Assembly: GCF_035046505.1 (NCBI RefSeq)
Contig: NC_089821.1
Location: forward strand, 6,434,501-6,498,500
Length of the DNA: 64,000 nucleotides
Reading direction: 5' to 3'
Origin: Tiliqua scincoides
Lineage: Eukaryota > Chordata > Lepidosauria > Squamata > Scincidae
Part shown: piece after piece, positions 53,576 to 64,000 of the stretch
How positions within the stretch are numbered: the stretch's first letter is position 1
Layout of the letters: every line of letters starts with the position of its first letter
Program-made: the position numbers and the translations under genes
The notes under the pieces: generated by a model
The model's input: the letters and a program-made list of their open reading frames with translations, nothing else
What the model was told of the DNA's origin: nothing
Database searches by the model: none

Positions 53576-53883
53576 AAGAATCCTTTGTAGAACATTTGCA
53601 GAACTCAACATTAGTACTGAAACTCTTAGACCCATAATCTATTATGTCTCTATTTCATCGATCAGGAGTGATCATTTAAGCTACCACAAATACTATTTTG
53701 TTGTGGCTTAGAATTTTGACCAATACGAAGTATACAGTTTCTTTTTAAGGAATTCAAGTTTGCAGTCTTGAATTTTGATAAATTAAGCCCTACCTTAAGA
53801 GCATGATTGGAGAAAGAGGGGAAAAGTAGATTATTTGGAGTAAAGGTCAGGATGGGGGGAATTGATCATAGGGTAAGAATTTC

Positions 53884-54328
53884 TACTTTACCCAGGCTTC
53901 ACACACTGGAGAGAACACTCCAGCTTCGCCATATGGTGTTGGCACAACACAGGAAGCAGCAGTTTACCGGTTATAACTCTTCGCTCGATTGGCATAGAGC
54001 GTGACGCCAGGGGCTGCTTCTGACGGTGGGAGAGGTCATTGCATCTCATTGAGCAGCTATTACCTGCCTTAAGCTGGACAGCCCCCAGCCAGTAAGGCGT
54101 TGCCTTGCTGTGCAGCATGGCCTCTCCCAGTTTGAAGAGACACTTGGCCAACAGACTGAGGCGAAGAAGGAAGGCCCATAGCCAGGGAGACAGACCAGGG
54201 ACAGACTGCACTTGCTCCCGGTGTGGAAGGGATTGTCACTCCCAAATCGGCCTTTACAGTCACACTAGACGCTGCTCCAGAACAACCATTCAGAGCACGA
54301 TACCAGAGTCTTTTGAGTTGCCAAGGTT
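53884..54328 (+). mobile_element. Internally deleted RL derivative, 445 bp
   Basis: Probable RL 5' UTR (TACTTTACCCAGGCTTCACA ... GGTTATAACTCTTCGCTCG ... AAGCTGGACAGCCCCCAGCC) joined near 54108 to the RL 3' end (GTGCAGCATGGCCTCTCCC ... GATACCAGAGTCTTTTGAG). GAATTTC at 53877-53883 and 54329-54335 is a candidate 7-bp TSD. The RT region is missing altogether. Confidence 0.8.
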
Positions 54329-54335
54329 GAATTTC

Positions 54336-54957
54336 AAGGTAAGGAAATATAAGACCATAGGGAAAGAGGCAGGGACTGGGGTGGGAGATGGAGTTCAAAC
54401 TTTGTGATGCCACTTGATCTTAAAACTTGTCATGCTTGTCCACTGCAGGTTGAAAAGTTAAGCTGGATATCTCCAGAGGCATTAAGCAAAGGGCGTGAGC
54501 ATGAGCAGAAAGATTTTGTGTAACTCTTAAAAATGTAATCTGTGTGCGGTTCAACAGCAGAAGTGTTTTCATGTGACTACAATAAACCAGTTCTGCCCAG
54601 TGAAGACTGCCCTTGAAAATACCATCCATTTCTCGAGCAATTATTGCTTTTTCTCTGTGTGTCAACATAGCTCAAATTGATGGGAACATTTTGATCATCC
54701 TTGACTTCTCAGCCATGACATTTCTATATACCTAGTTCCTGTTGGTGCAATAAAACATTCAATTCATCACCATTTTGGGGATAAGATTATAAAATCTTAT
54801 TCTTTCTTTCCTTAGTTCTGATTCGGTATCTGCTGAAATCAACAGCAGAAATCCGTTTGACTTTTCCGCTTGACAGTTTTGCAACTGTCCTGTGAAAGGC
54901 CACATCCAAGCGGAAATTATATGCTTTCATTTTAGGAAAAACCAAAAGCAGTGACTG
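54336..54957. other. Stretch without recognisable gene or repeat
   Basis: Nothing recognised. Confidence 0.45.
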
Positions 54958-55240
54958 GGGGCCCGATCCTACCCTTCTGCAGTGCCAGTCTTGCACATGC
55001 TGCCAGGGAGACGGCCATCGTGAAAAGCCATAGAGCACTTTGCGGCAGCCAGAAGGAGGGAGGTGCCAGTGCGGAGGCTGGCATGAGCTGGCATTGGGCC
55101 TCCATGCTGTTTGGAGAAGCCCTGGAAAGCATCGGCAGTGAGTCTGGAGGCATTCCGGGATGAGGGGAAGGTACGGGGGGGAAAACTGGGCAAAGGAGGG
55201 CGAGGAGTAGGGCTATTCATGCCCAGGAGGGGGCAGGGAT
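54958..55240. repeat. MITE-like repeat opening GGGGGCCCGATCCTACCC
   Basis: The opening resembles other CCCAATCCTA-type foldbacks here. GGAGAAGCCCTGGAAAGC and G-rich GGGGAAGGTACGGGGGG follow. Right end not defined. Confidence 0.35.
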
Positions 55241-55317
55241 GGCAGCACAGGTTATGGCCAACATTTCACATGATGGCCAAATTATGCACGGGAAGGATAG
55301 AGTGGATAGAGAGATGC

Positions 55318-55735
55318 TCTTTTCCTTCTCACACAACACCAGAACCAGGGGACATCCACTAAAACTGAGTGTTGGGAAAGTAAGGACAGACAAAAGAAAA
55401 TATTTCTTTACTCAGCGTGTACTTGGTCTGTGGAACTCCTTGCCACAGGATGATGGCATCTGCTCTGGATGCCTTTAAAAGGGGATTGGACAAGTTTCTG
55501 GAGGAAAAATCCATTACGGGTTACAAGCCATGATGTGTATGTGCAACCTCCTGATTTTAGAAATGGGCTATGTCAGAAGGCCAGATGCAGGGGAGGGCAA
55601 CAGGATGCAGGTCTCTTGTTATCTGGTGTGCTCCCTGGGGCATTTGGTGGGCCGCTGTGAGATACAGGAAGCTGGACTAGATGGGCCTATGGCCTGATCC
55701 AGTGGGGCTGTCCTTATGTTCTTATTCTTGACAGC
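55318..55735 (+). mobile_element. CR1 3' end
   Basis: Codes for SHNTRTRGHPLKLSVGKVRT and KRKYFFTQRVLGLWNSLPQD, then 3' UTR with a single terminal unit ending GTCCTTATGTTCTTATTC. Confidence 0.92.
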
Positions 55736-55762
55736 CAGCTCTATCAAATACTCACTTCTGAG

Positions 55763-55995
55763 CAGCAGCATAGCTAGAAGGGGTGTAAACCACTAGGTTT
55801 TGCAGGGAGCCTCACTGCGGTGTGCAAGCGGCCCCTCCCCTTCATAGCCGTTCCAAGAGGAGGAGCAAAACAGAAGCATTTGTCTCTGTTTTGCTCCCCC
55901 TGCCCAGAATGGCTCCAAAGGGAAGGGGGGGTCTGCTTGCACACCATGGTGGGGCTCCCTGCAAAACTTAGTGCTTTGCACTCCCTCTAGGTTGT
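55763..55995. mobile_element. MITE-A, both arms
   Basis: Left CAGCAGCATAGCTAGAAGGG and CACTAGGTTTTGCAGGGAGC. Centre GGAGCAAAACAGAAGCATTT against CTCTGTTTTGCTCCCCCTGC. Right GCTCCCTGCAAAACTTAGTG. Last bases altered; no clear TSD. Confidence 0.8.
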
Positions 55996-56612
55996 GAATA
56001 AGCATTCACTACACATTTATCATACTCTATCAAGGGAGAAAAACAGCTGGGGGGGGCAGGGGATATTTTGTGTGGCAAATGGCTGGGAAAGTAGGGTTTA
56101 ACAAGCCCCCCTCCCCTCTCTTTTTGGACTTCAACTCAATATCAAGCCACCTGCAGCATTTTTAGAAGATATAGAAGGCAAATCAGGGAGCAGAAATGAG
56201 GAAGAGTATGAGATCAACTTAAAGACTAGCGTTCTCTCTTTGAAGACTGGTTTGCCTCATCTAAATATCATACACTTTTTGGAGAAAAGACCATTAAGAG
56301 TTAACTCAGTTGCTTCACCTCTTTTTATAACCCCAAATTCTTAACGCTAATGTAAATTAATTTTTCATATAGTAATTTTTACCCCCCCCTCCTTTTCACT
56401 CCCATATTAAGTGGCAGTTTAAATTTGAATCATTCGTTGGGATATTTCAATTATAATTTAAAAGTAATGGGTATGAATTAGTTTTAGAATAAATATCTCT
56501 CAGAATACTGCATGGGCAAAGCAGAAATATTAGTTTGACTGTACAAATGTCACACGGTGTTTTGGGGCATTTTTTTTAATCTCACAAAAATATCAGAACA
56601 CGATCAGGCCTA
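55996..56612. other. Stretch without recognisable gene or repeat
   Basis: C run at about 56384-56391 and T run near 56570. Otherwise nothing. Confidence 0.45.
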
Positions 56613-57514
56613 TGTAATGGAAGATCAGAAGATAAGAGGTGGATGATGTGGTGTTGACAGCGATTCCATGTTTTGACAGCTGTTTGACAGCTCTGGGAAG
56701 GGAAGGGCTGGCTCCACAGCTGTAATCAATCAAGGCCAATGGAGACTCTGACGGACACCTGAGCTTCATTTGACCTTGATGAGACTTTGTATGGACATGG
56801 ACTAGTGAGCTAGCTCACAGCTGAGCTGCATCTTGGACAATGAGACATACAAGGATAAAAGGCAGCTTCAGAAGGAGCAAAGCCCAGACCTACGGGACAC
56901 AGCCAGACCTATGGGAGATGGACAGACTTACACACACACTGGTAGAAGGGAACTGCCAGGACTCTGTTGGAGGACAGCAGGGTCCTGACAGAAGAGAAAA
57001 CTGCCAGGAACCTGATGGAGGAGCCACTCTGCTGGAGAAGATACAGAGGAGGGGCTCTGCTGCGGTGGACTGCGACAGGGAATACTGGATTGTGCTTTGG
57101 GAGATTGGACTGTGGACTTGGACTGGAGGCTTCAGACCTTTATGCAGTAACTGTTACCCTGCACATGCCCAATCTTGTCTGATCTTGGAAGCTAAGCAGG
57201 GCCAGGCCTGGTTAGTACTTGGATGGGAGACCGCCTGGGAATACTGGGTGCTGTTGGCTTATACCATAGTCTTTCGAGACTGAAGGTTGCCAACCATTCA
57301 GACCTTTAGCCACTAAGTTAAGTGGTGTTTTGGGGAAGGAAAGCCTCTGAACAAGAGGACTTGCAGGGAGTGTGTTTGTAGCAATAAATATTGTTAATTG
57401 TTCAAACTGAGAAAGAGTTCTATGGTCATTCCTTTGCACACCACAGCTGCTGGAGAGGGTGTTAATTAGCCAAAAAGCGGGCATTGGGAGACGGAGTATA
57501 ATTTGGACGGGACA
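56613..57514 (+). mobile_element. LTR fossil with a 5S-SINE inside
   Basis: Begins TGTAATGGAAGATCAGAAGA as does the solo LTR at 16588. It has a TATA-like GGATAAAAGG near 56850 and a poly(A) signal AATAAA near 57384, and probably ends ...GGGACA at 57514. The following AATTGGCATAGTCAGAAGG could be a primer-binding-site region, so a stub of internal DNA may remain. No retroviral or Ty3-type protein is recognisable and no second LTR is seen. Without the SINE (57143-57296) it is about 750 bp. A dead relic. Confidence 0.65.
57143..57296 (+). mobile_element. 5S-SINE, 154 bp, TSD TTCAGACCTTTA
   Basis: Complete copy with 5S body and RL tail. It is flanked by TTCAGACCTTTA at 57131-57142 and 57297-57308. 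It has exactly the same length as the copy at 41630-41783. It postdates the LTR that it interrupts. Confidence 0.95.
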
Positions 57515-57734
57515 AATTGGCATAGTCAGAAGGATTTGAATCTATTGGACAAGAGAGTATATCTAAAAATTTGTTAAATTCCATTTTTTAAAAAACACAT
57601 TATATTGCATAAAGATTTGTTTCATATACATTGTGACATCCTGACCATTAGTAGCCTGATTGAAAAATGAAAGAGTTGCACTGATGCCTATCTTCAGTGT
57701 ATATCCCTGCACATCTGTGTGAGTCCATGCGCTC

Positions 57735-57863
57735 AATGAGTGCCTCTGTTTTGCTCCCCTTGCCTGGAATGGCTCTGAAGGGAAGGGGGAGGGGCCACTT
57801 GCAGGGTGCATTCAGCCACCTGCAAACCCTCAGGGCTTTGCACCTCCTCTAGCTACGCCACTG
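57735..57863. mobile_element. MITE-A, right half
   Basis: GTGCCTCTGTTTTGCTCCCC, GGAATGGCTCTGAAGGGAAG, GCTTTGCACCTCCTCTAGC and CTACGCCACTG. Confidence 0.7.
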
Positions 57864-58406
57864 CGTGAAGCACAACTACTCAGCCGGGAGCATCAGATTG
57901 AAAATATTTAGATCTTGATTTTGTTTGATGCAGATTAGCTTTCAGTGCTTCAGTCTCCAGTCCTTAACAGTTGCATTGAAGGATGTGCTTTTGGTGTTGG
58001 TGCCATAGCCCTACAGCTAGCAAACAGGATGGAAACATTATTCATGGCACCATTGACTGCTACAATAACAGTCTATGTATCTCATGCGAAATATCTAGTT
58101 GTTGCCTTGACCTTGGGGCATTGGCTACCGATTCAGCGCTGCCCTGATGCTTGCAGTATGCATGCTCATTTTTATGGATATTCAAATTCAGAAGCAGCTT
58201 TCCCACTGAAAAAGGCCCTCAAAGTAAAATTAAAAAGCAATTAAAAACACCAAAATAAATGTGAACATTAAACAATACCTTAAGAATTCCCGAGCAGCAG
58301 AGATAACAGTCATCTGAAGCCTCAGTGAATCTGTTCTAATGTTTGGCCTAGATTGGTGAATTGCCATCTTTTCTGAGCTGAGACAATTGGGTGCAGGATG
58401 GAGGTT
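57864..58406. other. Stretch without recognisable gene or repeat
   Basis: Nothing recognised. The 99-codon frame at 57945-58244 has no known motif. Confidence 0.45.
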
Positions 58407-58414
58407 GTCTAAAA

Positions 58415-58969
58415 CAGGGGTGGGCAAACGTTTTGGCAAGAGGGCCACATCATCTCTCTGACACTGTCAACAGCCGGGGAAAAAGCCAGGAATTTTACAT
58501 TTCAAATTTTAATACATTTACATAAATTTACATAAAAGAACACATGACAGATGGAACTTATATGAATGGATGAATTTTATTCATTTATAATACACATGAG
58601 AACTATAATACAGGCATGTAGAACCACATGAGAACTATGAACTGTTTGCCACACACCTCTTGCGCAGTGAAAACATACAGACCAAGCCAGAAACATATGG
58701 AGACATGAGCTGTTCAGAGGCAATGGGGCGAAAGGGGTTAAAATAATGCCCAGGGAAAAGCAGAAACACATGGAGACTATGAAAGGCTTTGCTCTAACTC
58801 AGCCCGCAGCTCACGTCTGGCAGTCGCAACCGGCAGTTGTGGTCCATCACGGGCTCCAACAGTCTCCAACAGGGACAGAGGCTCATTGGAGACTGGGGGC
58901 TCCCTGTGGGCCGAATTGGGGGTCCTGTGGGCCGCAAATAGCCCTCAAGCTAAGGTTTGCCCACTCCTG
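58415..58969. mobile_element. hAT non-autonomous element, 555 bp
   Basis: Left end CAGGGGTGGGCAAACGTTTT; right end, read inward, CAGGAGTGGGCAAACCTTAG. Perfect 8-bp TSD GTCTAAAA at 58407-58414 and 58970-58977. GAGGGCCACA-type text near the left end and GTGGGCCGCA near the right are usual for Charlie-like hATs. No transposase frame. Confidence 0.95.
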
Positions 58970-59204
58970 GTCTAAAATAAAGGAAACAATTTAGACATTG
59001 GAGCAGAGAGAAAAAAATCTGGACCTGGATTTGGTTTCTTTCTTGTGAAAATTCTGCGCTGTTGAGCAACATATTTGGATAAGCAGAATTAGTGATTTAT
59101 TTTGTTCTACAAACCGCTTCATGCATTAATTTTTGTCAAAAAGTGGTACATAAATATTCTTAATAAATAATATTCAAAGATGGTTAACAAGATACACAGA
59201 CCAA

Positions 59205-59480
59205 TCCTAATCTACACTGCATAAAGCACAAGTTAGGAGGAAGCTGGAGGTCTACTCAGGGTAAGAGAATTTTTTCTGCTTATGCTGAGTAAAGACTAGC
59301 CTGCCGTATGGGGCTCCTTAGATCTGCACCAGCTATTTAGCTGACGCAAATCTGGGAAGCCCGGTGTAATGCCGCAAGGTCCGGGAAGGGGGTTAGGGTA
59401 TAGTGGAGGCCAGTTCCGCTAATCTTGTCTCCCTCCTGGGCCTAATCTGTCTCCACCACTTTCCTGCACCAGGGCTTCCT
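59205..59480. mobile_element. MITE-C, left half
   Basis: CCAATCCTAATCTACACTGC, CACAAGTTAGGAGGAAGC, AGATCTGCACCAGC against GCAAATCTGGGAAGCCC. The order agrees with 52996-53280. The right end is not seen. Confidence 0.55.
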
Positions 59481-60149
59481 CACGAAGAAGCTGATTGAAT
59501 CATTCACTAATGAGGCTATGCTGCATCTCCAAAACTAGACATGATAGGGCAAAACTGATGCCATTTTTGGAATCAGTGCCCCAAATTAACTAAAACCACT
59601 CTTAACTTTTTGGGGAAAAAAAGTTTTTCTGACCCTCAGTTTCTCAGGCCTGTGTTACTGGCAAAAGGGTGAGTATATTACTAACCAAAACCAATTTTGG
59701 GAAAGGATGATTTTGGAAGGAAGCCTTAAGGAGAAGGGCTGCCCTTCAGATAACACACTAATTCACATTAGTGTGTTATCACACTAACAGTTATATAGGT
59801 AACAATACCTAGCAATTACATTGTCCTTTCTTAGTGTGCAAGCAGTTCGCATGTATATTTTCTTATCCACAAACATCCCTATAAAGCTTGCAAAGTAGGC
59901 AAGTAATATTATCTGTGTATTGCAGGTGAGGACCAGTGACTGAACGGGAGAGGTTGGCCAAAGGCTACCTCCTGAATTCAAGGTAAAGGTGAGGTGCTAA
60001 TGAATGATGTTCTGATACCCAGTCAGACACGGATGCAAAGTTATATGGCTCCCCAAACTGTCACACCAGTGAGGAAGGATGCACACCAGGATGGGAAGCA
60101 AAGTTGGGCACAAGGATCTCCATGGGTAGGCCCGGGCCCCAAAGCCCCA
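59481..60149. other. Stretch without recognisable gene or repeat
   Basis: ACACTAATTCACATTAGTGT at 59757 is a perfect short palindrome. Nothing else recognised. Confidence 0.45.
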
Positions 60150-60430
60150 TGCTTGTGCAGCCCAAGAATGGCCAGGAGTCCAGGTCTACCCACCTGAAAC
60201 AGGCAGTTCCAGGCAGCAGAGTCAGAATAGGACCTCAGGTCTACCTAACAGGTAGATCTGGGCTCCAGAGTCCCAGCCCTGTGAAACAAAACTTCACCTG
60301 TAAGGGCATTCTAAAATCCGGGCGGGAACCCAGGTCTACCCACCCAGCAAACCTTGGCCATGGAGAGCAAAGTGCAGCTGGGAACCCAGGTCTTCCCACC
60401 TTGTTGACCTGGGGAATTTTTCCCCGCCCA
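60150..60430. repeat. Degenerate minisatellite (CCAGGTCTACCCACC)
   Basis: CCAGGTCTACCCACC at 60180, a related TCAGGTCTACCTAAC at 60236, CCAGGTCTACCCACC at 60331 and CCAGGTCTTCCCACC at 60388. Spacing is 55-95 bp. The same phrase appears at 27947. Confidence 0.6.
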
Positions 60431-60861
60431 CACAACCCAGGCCATGTGGCTGGAAGGGGTGGAGCACATAAGGATTATATGAATTGTTAAATATTGTTAT
60501 TATTTGAGACTATATTTATATTGTTTTATGTAAGTTCCAATTCCAAATTTAGTCTAATTCATGATTAATTTTTTTATTGTTTTAGTTACAAGTCATTTCT
60601 CTTAAGGTAGAGCTCATGCCAAACACAAACACTGGATCCTCCCCTGTTCCCAGCACCATCATTTAATTACTGCCACTACTCCAGCTCTCAGGCTGTAGAT
60701 GCAGATCAAGGGATCACCCCCTGCCAAGAATCCCAGGGCTAGCACAGTTTCTTCATCCACTTCAATCAAACCATCCAATATCAGAACCAATATCATCATG
60801 CACATCTCAGTCAGAAATGTCAAAGCCCTGCCAATTTGTGTCCTCTTTGGTAGACTGCTGC

Positions 60862-60916
60862 AAGTTTACTCTATAAGGAAATAAACCTGAACAAAATAGG
60901 ACACAGAGAAACCAGG
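60862..60916. repeat. 55-bp source of a local inverted copy
   Basis: AAGTTTACTCTATAAGGAAA ... AGAGAAACCAGG is found reverse-complemented without change at 61090-61144, inside the CR1 3' UTR. Confidence 0.95.
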
Positions 60917-60979
60917 AAGAAGCCATTCTACTTTCCTGGGCACCTCCTACCGTGGTTTGAGCAACCCAAAGAACAATTT

Positions 60980-61315
60980 GCCTTTAAAAGGGGATTGGAC
61001 TTAAAAGATGCCTTTAAAAGGGGATTGGACAAGTTTCTGGAGGAAAAAATCCATTACGGGTTACAAGCCATGATGTGTATGTGCAACCTCCTGGTTTCTC
61101 TGTGTCCTATTTTGTTCAGGTTTATTTCCTTATAGAGTAAACTTTAGAAATGGGGTATGTATCAGAATGCCAGATGCAAGGGAGGGCACCTGGATGCAGG
61201 TCTCTTTTTATCTGGTGTGCTCCCTGGGGCATTTGGTGGGCCGCTGTGAGATACGGGAAGCTGGACTGGATGGGCCTATGGCCTGATCCAGTGGGGCTGT
61301 TCTTATGTTCTTAAT
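60980..61315 (+). mobile_element. CR1 3' end with two local rearrangements
   Basis: Starts GCCTTTAAAAGGGGATTGGA, a phrase repeated 30 bp later (61011), then passes TTTCTGGAGGAAAAAATCC and GTGCAACCTCCTG. A 55-bp inverted piece of its upstream flank follows, then TAGAAATGGGGTATG and the normal 3' UTR to GTTCTTATGTTCTTA. Single terminal unit. Confidence 0.93.
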
Positions 61316-63043
61316 TTGGGTGAAGAGGCTGCAGAATTGGAATCCATGCCAAAAGCTGCCTGCATTTCACACTTGGAACAAAGCTTATAGGTGACTCCTA
61401 CATTACAAAGTAATTCTTTCTCACTTGGTTGCATGTTGCGTCAGTAGTACACTTCGTACTCCAGCAACCAGCATGAATTTTCCATCCTGATGTCTTTAAT
61501 TCTCACTTTGGTGTGTGCTTGACTACAACCCTGCGCAATTCAACTCCTGAGTAGATGTAACTGTCACTTGTCTGATCGCTTCAGAACCCGGAGATGTTGA
61601 CAGTTGTTGACGAAAGCTTGTGCTACTCCAAAAGAATTTTCTTTGGAGCAGGACACAAGTGGACCAGAGGACCATAATGGCAGGGGGAAAAAACCAGTGA
61701 CACAAACAAATGTTTGCTGGATCCTGTGATAGCAGAGCATGTTGTCCGTTTAAGTTAAGTGCCCTTTTTTTGTGGAGGAGGCTTCAGAACAGATGACTAT
61801 TTTCTTTCCCCCTCACTGTTTGTCCCTCCTATTCGTGGCCAAATTTTTTCAACACAACATCTGCTGAATGTCTTCTGTTGGGATCGTAATCATAACTCAG
61901 GCCTCTTCATTTCAACAGCCTGGGCTGAGAACACAGCAGAAATCAATTCTCCGATGGTATCAGAACCTTAATACTATCTACACTGGATGCCCCCCTTTTT
62001 AAAAATTTAATTGGATCACTGATCAAAGCCAGCCAAGCAGGGAGGTGCAGTGGGTGGGGAGGCAGGTGAGGCAGAGCCTCCACACCAGAGTCCTTTGAAA
62101 AGCACCTCCACCATGTGAAGTCTACAAGCACTCAGAACCCTCCTCCTCACCCGTCACACTCCCCTGCAGCCAAGACAATATTGAGCATCTGTCCTAGACC
62201 ACTCACCCATTTTCAGTTCTTTCTAAAGTGAGGGAGGTCTCAGCTTGAGGTGACTAGAAGCGTCCCAGGCAAAATAAATGTGGTCGCTCAAGATGATTAT
62301 CTGAAAGACCATCACAGGTTCTTTCTTTAAGAAGCTTTTCCTTTTCCTTTAAGCCCTTCTTGGCCCGATTGTTCTGGTTCACTCACATCCATTTTCTGCA
62401 CAATATTTTGCAAACAAAATCTTTTGGTTTCTCGATCGACCCGGTATTGATTTCAGCTGTCACTGTTCCAAAATGATAACTTGTTCTCTGAAACTTCATT
62501 TAGGAGGATTTGGGTTGCTGAGAGTGTAAATGTGGCTTTTCTAATTTTGTTTGATGACAACGGACACTGCTTCTGGTTGCCCTTGAGAAGGGAGAGGCAA
62601 AGGCACAAGTCTTGGCCAATTTGTCTCTTCTCTGTAGAATTTGCAAACTCTGTACCAGTTTGCAGGTACAGGAAACTGGCCCCAGTGCTTGTCATTGAAA
62701 TGTTGCTTTGTTTTTGTTTGTGTGCAGCTGCGTTAACCTAAATTAATGTAAGCAATTAAAATGCTCATTATCTTAGGCTCTAAAATTAAGTGCTAGTTTG
62801 TAGAGCAGCACCTTTGGAGAGCAATATTAGAGCGAGCGCAGAACATCTCACAAGCATATTTATAAATGGCAAATGAGAAATGAAGAGGAGATACTGAATG
62901 ATCTGCTGGGTAGAGTCTGTTCAAAAGTATTTGCCCAAAATGGGGCAGGGTGGAAGCACAGTGCCCGGGGCAATGGATAACATGAAGGTTCTTCTTCTTT
63001 CATCTGACTACCCTTGTTGACTCTATTGGGACCCCACAAATAG
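61316..63043. other. Unassigned, possibly unique sequence
   Basis: No repeat recognised over about 1.7 kb, apart from T/A runs near 61767 and 61998. The part 62350-62860 looks single-copy. Short open frames (e.g. 62481-62741) show no known motif. Confidence 0.4.
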
Positions 63044-63056
63044 GGCAGGCACACAA

Positions 63057-63667
63057 GTTGGCAACCTTCAGTCTCGAAAGACTCTGGTATCGCGCTCTGA
63101 AAGGTGGTCCTGGAACAGCGTCTAGTGTGGCTGAAAAGGCCAATCCGGGAGTGACAATCCCTTCCACACTGGGAGCAAGTGCAGTCTGTCCCTGGTCTGT
63201 CTCCCTGGCTATGGGCCTTCCTTCTTTGCCTCTTTGCCTCATCTGTTGGCCAAGTGTCTCTTCAAACTGGGAAAGGCCATGCTGCACAGCCTGCCTCCAA
63301 GCGGGCCGCTCAGAGGCCAGGGTTTCCCACCTGTTGAGGTCCACTCCTAAGGCCTTCAGATCCCTCTTGCAGATGTCCTTGTATTGCAGCTGTGGTCTAC
63401 CTATAGGGCGCTTTCCTTGCACGAGTTCTCCATAGAGGAGATCCTTTGGGATCCGGCCATCATCCATTCTCACGACATGACCGAGCCAACGCAGGCGTCT
63501 CTGTTTCAGCAGTGCGTACATGCTAGGGATTCCAGCACGTTCCAGGACTGTGTTGTTTGGAACTTTGTCCTGCCAGATGATGCCGAGGATGCGTCGGAGG
63601 CAGCGCATGTGGAAAGCGTTCGGTTTCCTCTCCTGTTGTGAGCAAAGAGTCCTGTTGTGACCAAAGA
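63057..63667 (-). mobile_element. RL 3' fragment, TSD GGCAGGCACACAA
   Basis: A 611-bp 5'-truncated RL on the minus strand, from TTGGCAACC at 63057 (the RL end) to about 63667. GGCAGGCACACAA at 63044-63056 and 63668-63680 is a 13-bp TSD. TCACAACAGGA is doubled at the 5' junction. Confidence 0.95.
63068..63646 (-). pseudogene. RL ORF C-terminal part
   Basis: Minus-strand frame from QERKPNAFHMRCLRRILG through QRRLRWLGHVVRMDDGRIPK and YKDICKRDLKALGVDLNRWE to QHGLSQFEETLGQQ. After this the open frame reads RQRGKEGRPIARETDQGQTA, not the ...AKRQRRKAHSQGDRPG of other copies. A small deletion near 63240 has therefore shifted the frame, so the Cys motif is lost. Truncated at the 5' end by insertion; not functional. 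Confidence 0.9.
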
Positions 63668-63680
63668 GGCAGGCACACAA

Positions 63681-64000
63681 TTAAACAGATATCTCTAGTT
63701 TGGAAACAAATGCAGAAAATCATTCAATCGTAGTAAGGGGCGAAAGGAAAATGAAGAGGCATCTAGAAGTCACAAGAGTCCCCTGTCCAGGAAAAAGAAG
63801 AGTGATGATTTCCATGAGAAGGCAAGCTAGTCATAAAGAGCAGCACCTAACATTTAGTGCTCCTGCACACCTTTCTGCCCCCAGCTTTCCCTATACTGGA
63901 CTGGGGGGGGGGAACCTTGTTAGTTTGTATCCACTGCCACCAGCCCAGGCTAACAGAGATCAGGAAGACCGGGGCCTTCTGGGAAAACAGTTTCAGTGTA
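63681..64000. other. Stretch without recognisable gene or repeat
   Basis: G run at 63904-63913. Nothing else recognised. Confidence 0.45.

Noticed and set aside
56840-57283. 147-codon ORF
   Set aside because: It crosses from the LTR into the 5S-SINE and so is not an ancestral frame.
60150-60430. Coding tandem repeat (open frame 60104-60490)
   Set aside because: Repeat spacing is irregular and not a multiple of three throughout; a degenerate minisatellite is a simpler reading.

Overview
This looks like repeat-dense, intergenic or intronic nuclear DNA of a vertebrate, most likely a squamate reptile (lizard or snake). The grounds are many CR1 retrotransposons ending in an (ATGTTCTT)n-type tail, tRNA-derived SINEs of reptile type, a 5S rRNA-derived SINE, and many hAT-like and short-TSD MITEs. 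No host protein-coding exon and no functional RNA gene could be supported; every long ORF that can be explained lies in a transposable element. The species call is inference.

Family names used here. 'RL' is an APE-type non-LTR retrotransposon (RTE/Vingi-like; clade not decided) with a C-terminal Cys-rich motif and a (CCAA)n-type tail instead of poly(A). '5S-SINE' is a 154-bp element made of a 5S rRNA body and the last 33 bases of RL. MITE-A is a hAT-like foldback (ends CAGTGGCGTAGCTAG, 8-bp TSD). MITE-B is a foldback starting GGGCCCAATCCTA with 3-bp TSDs. MITE-C is a larger foldback containing GCAATCCTAACTTGTGC. 'M-repeat' is the unit around TCTACTCAGAAGTAAG.

Layout. 1-1.9 kb: 3' part of a nearly intact RL copy. 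2-8.5 kb: foldback element, a tRNA SINE with a CR1-like end, a mariner MITE and otherwise plain sequence. 8.5-9.9 kb: CR1 ORF2 on the minus strand. 10-19 kb: MITEs, SINEs, CR1 ends and a solo LTR. 19.4-21.1 kb: seven-unit 140-bp tandem array built on a CR1 3' end. 22-28 kb: MITEs and hAT elements, including a foldback that has copied its own host flank in inverted orientation. 28.2-30.1 kb: an RL copy with a twin-priming 5' inversion, inserted in a hAT element. 30.3-30.8 kb: four-unit CR1 array. 31-45 kb: 5S-SINEs (one dimeric), an RL-derived short element, nested MITEs (four layers at 41.8-43.9 kb). 46-64 kb: hAT elements, CR1-in-CR1 nesting, RL fragments and deletion derivatives, an LTR carrying a 5S-SINE, and a final RL fragment on the minus strand.

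How the parts relate. RL supplies the 3' end of the 5S-SINE and of short deletion derivatives, so the window holds an autonomous element with two kinds of probable passengers. CR1 appears to play the same role for a tRNA SINE at 3.5 kb. The most unusual signal is the 140-bp unit joining a CR1 terminal segment to a linker that matches the Staf/ZNF143 promoter-element consensus, amplified to 2, 2, 4 and 7 copies at four loci.
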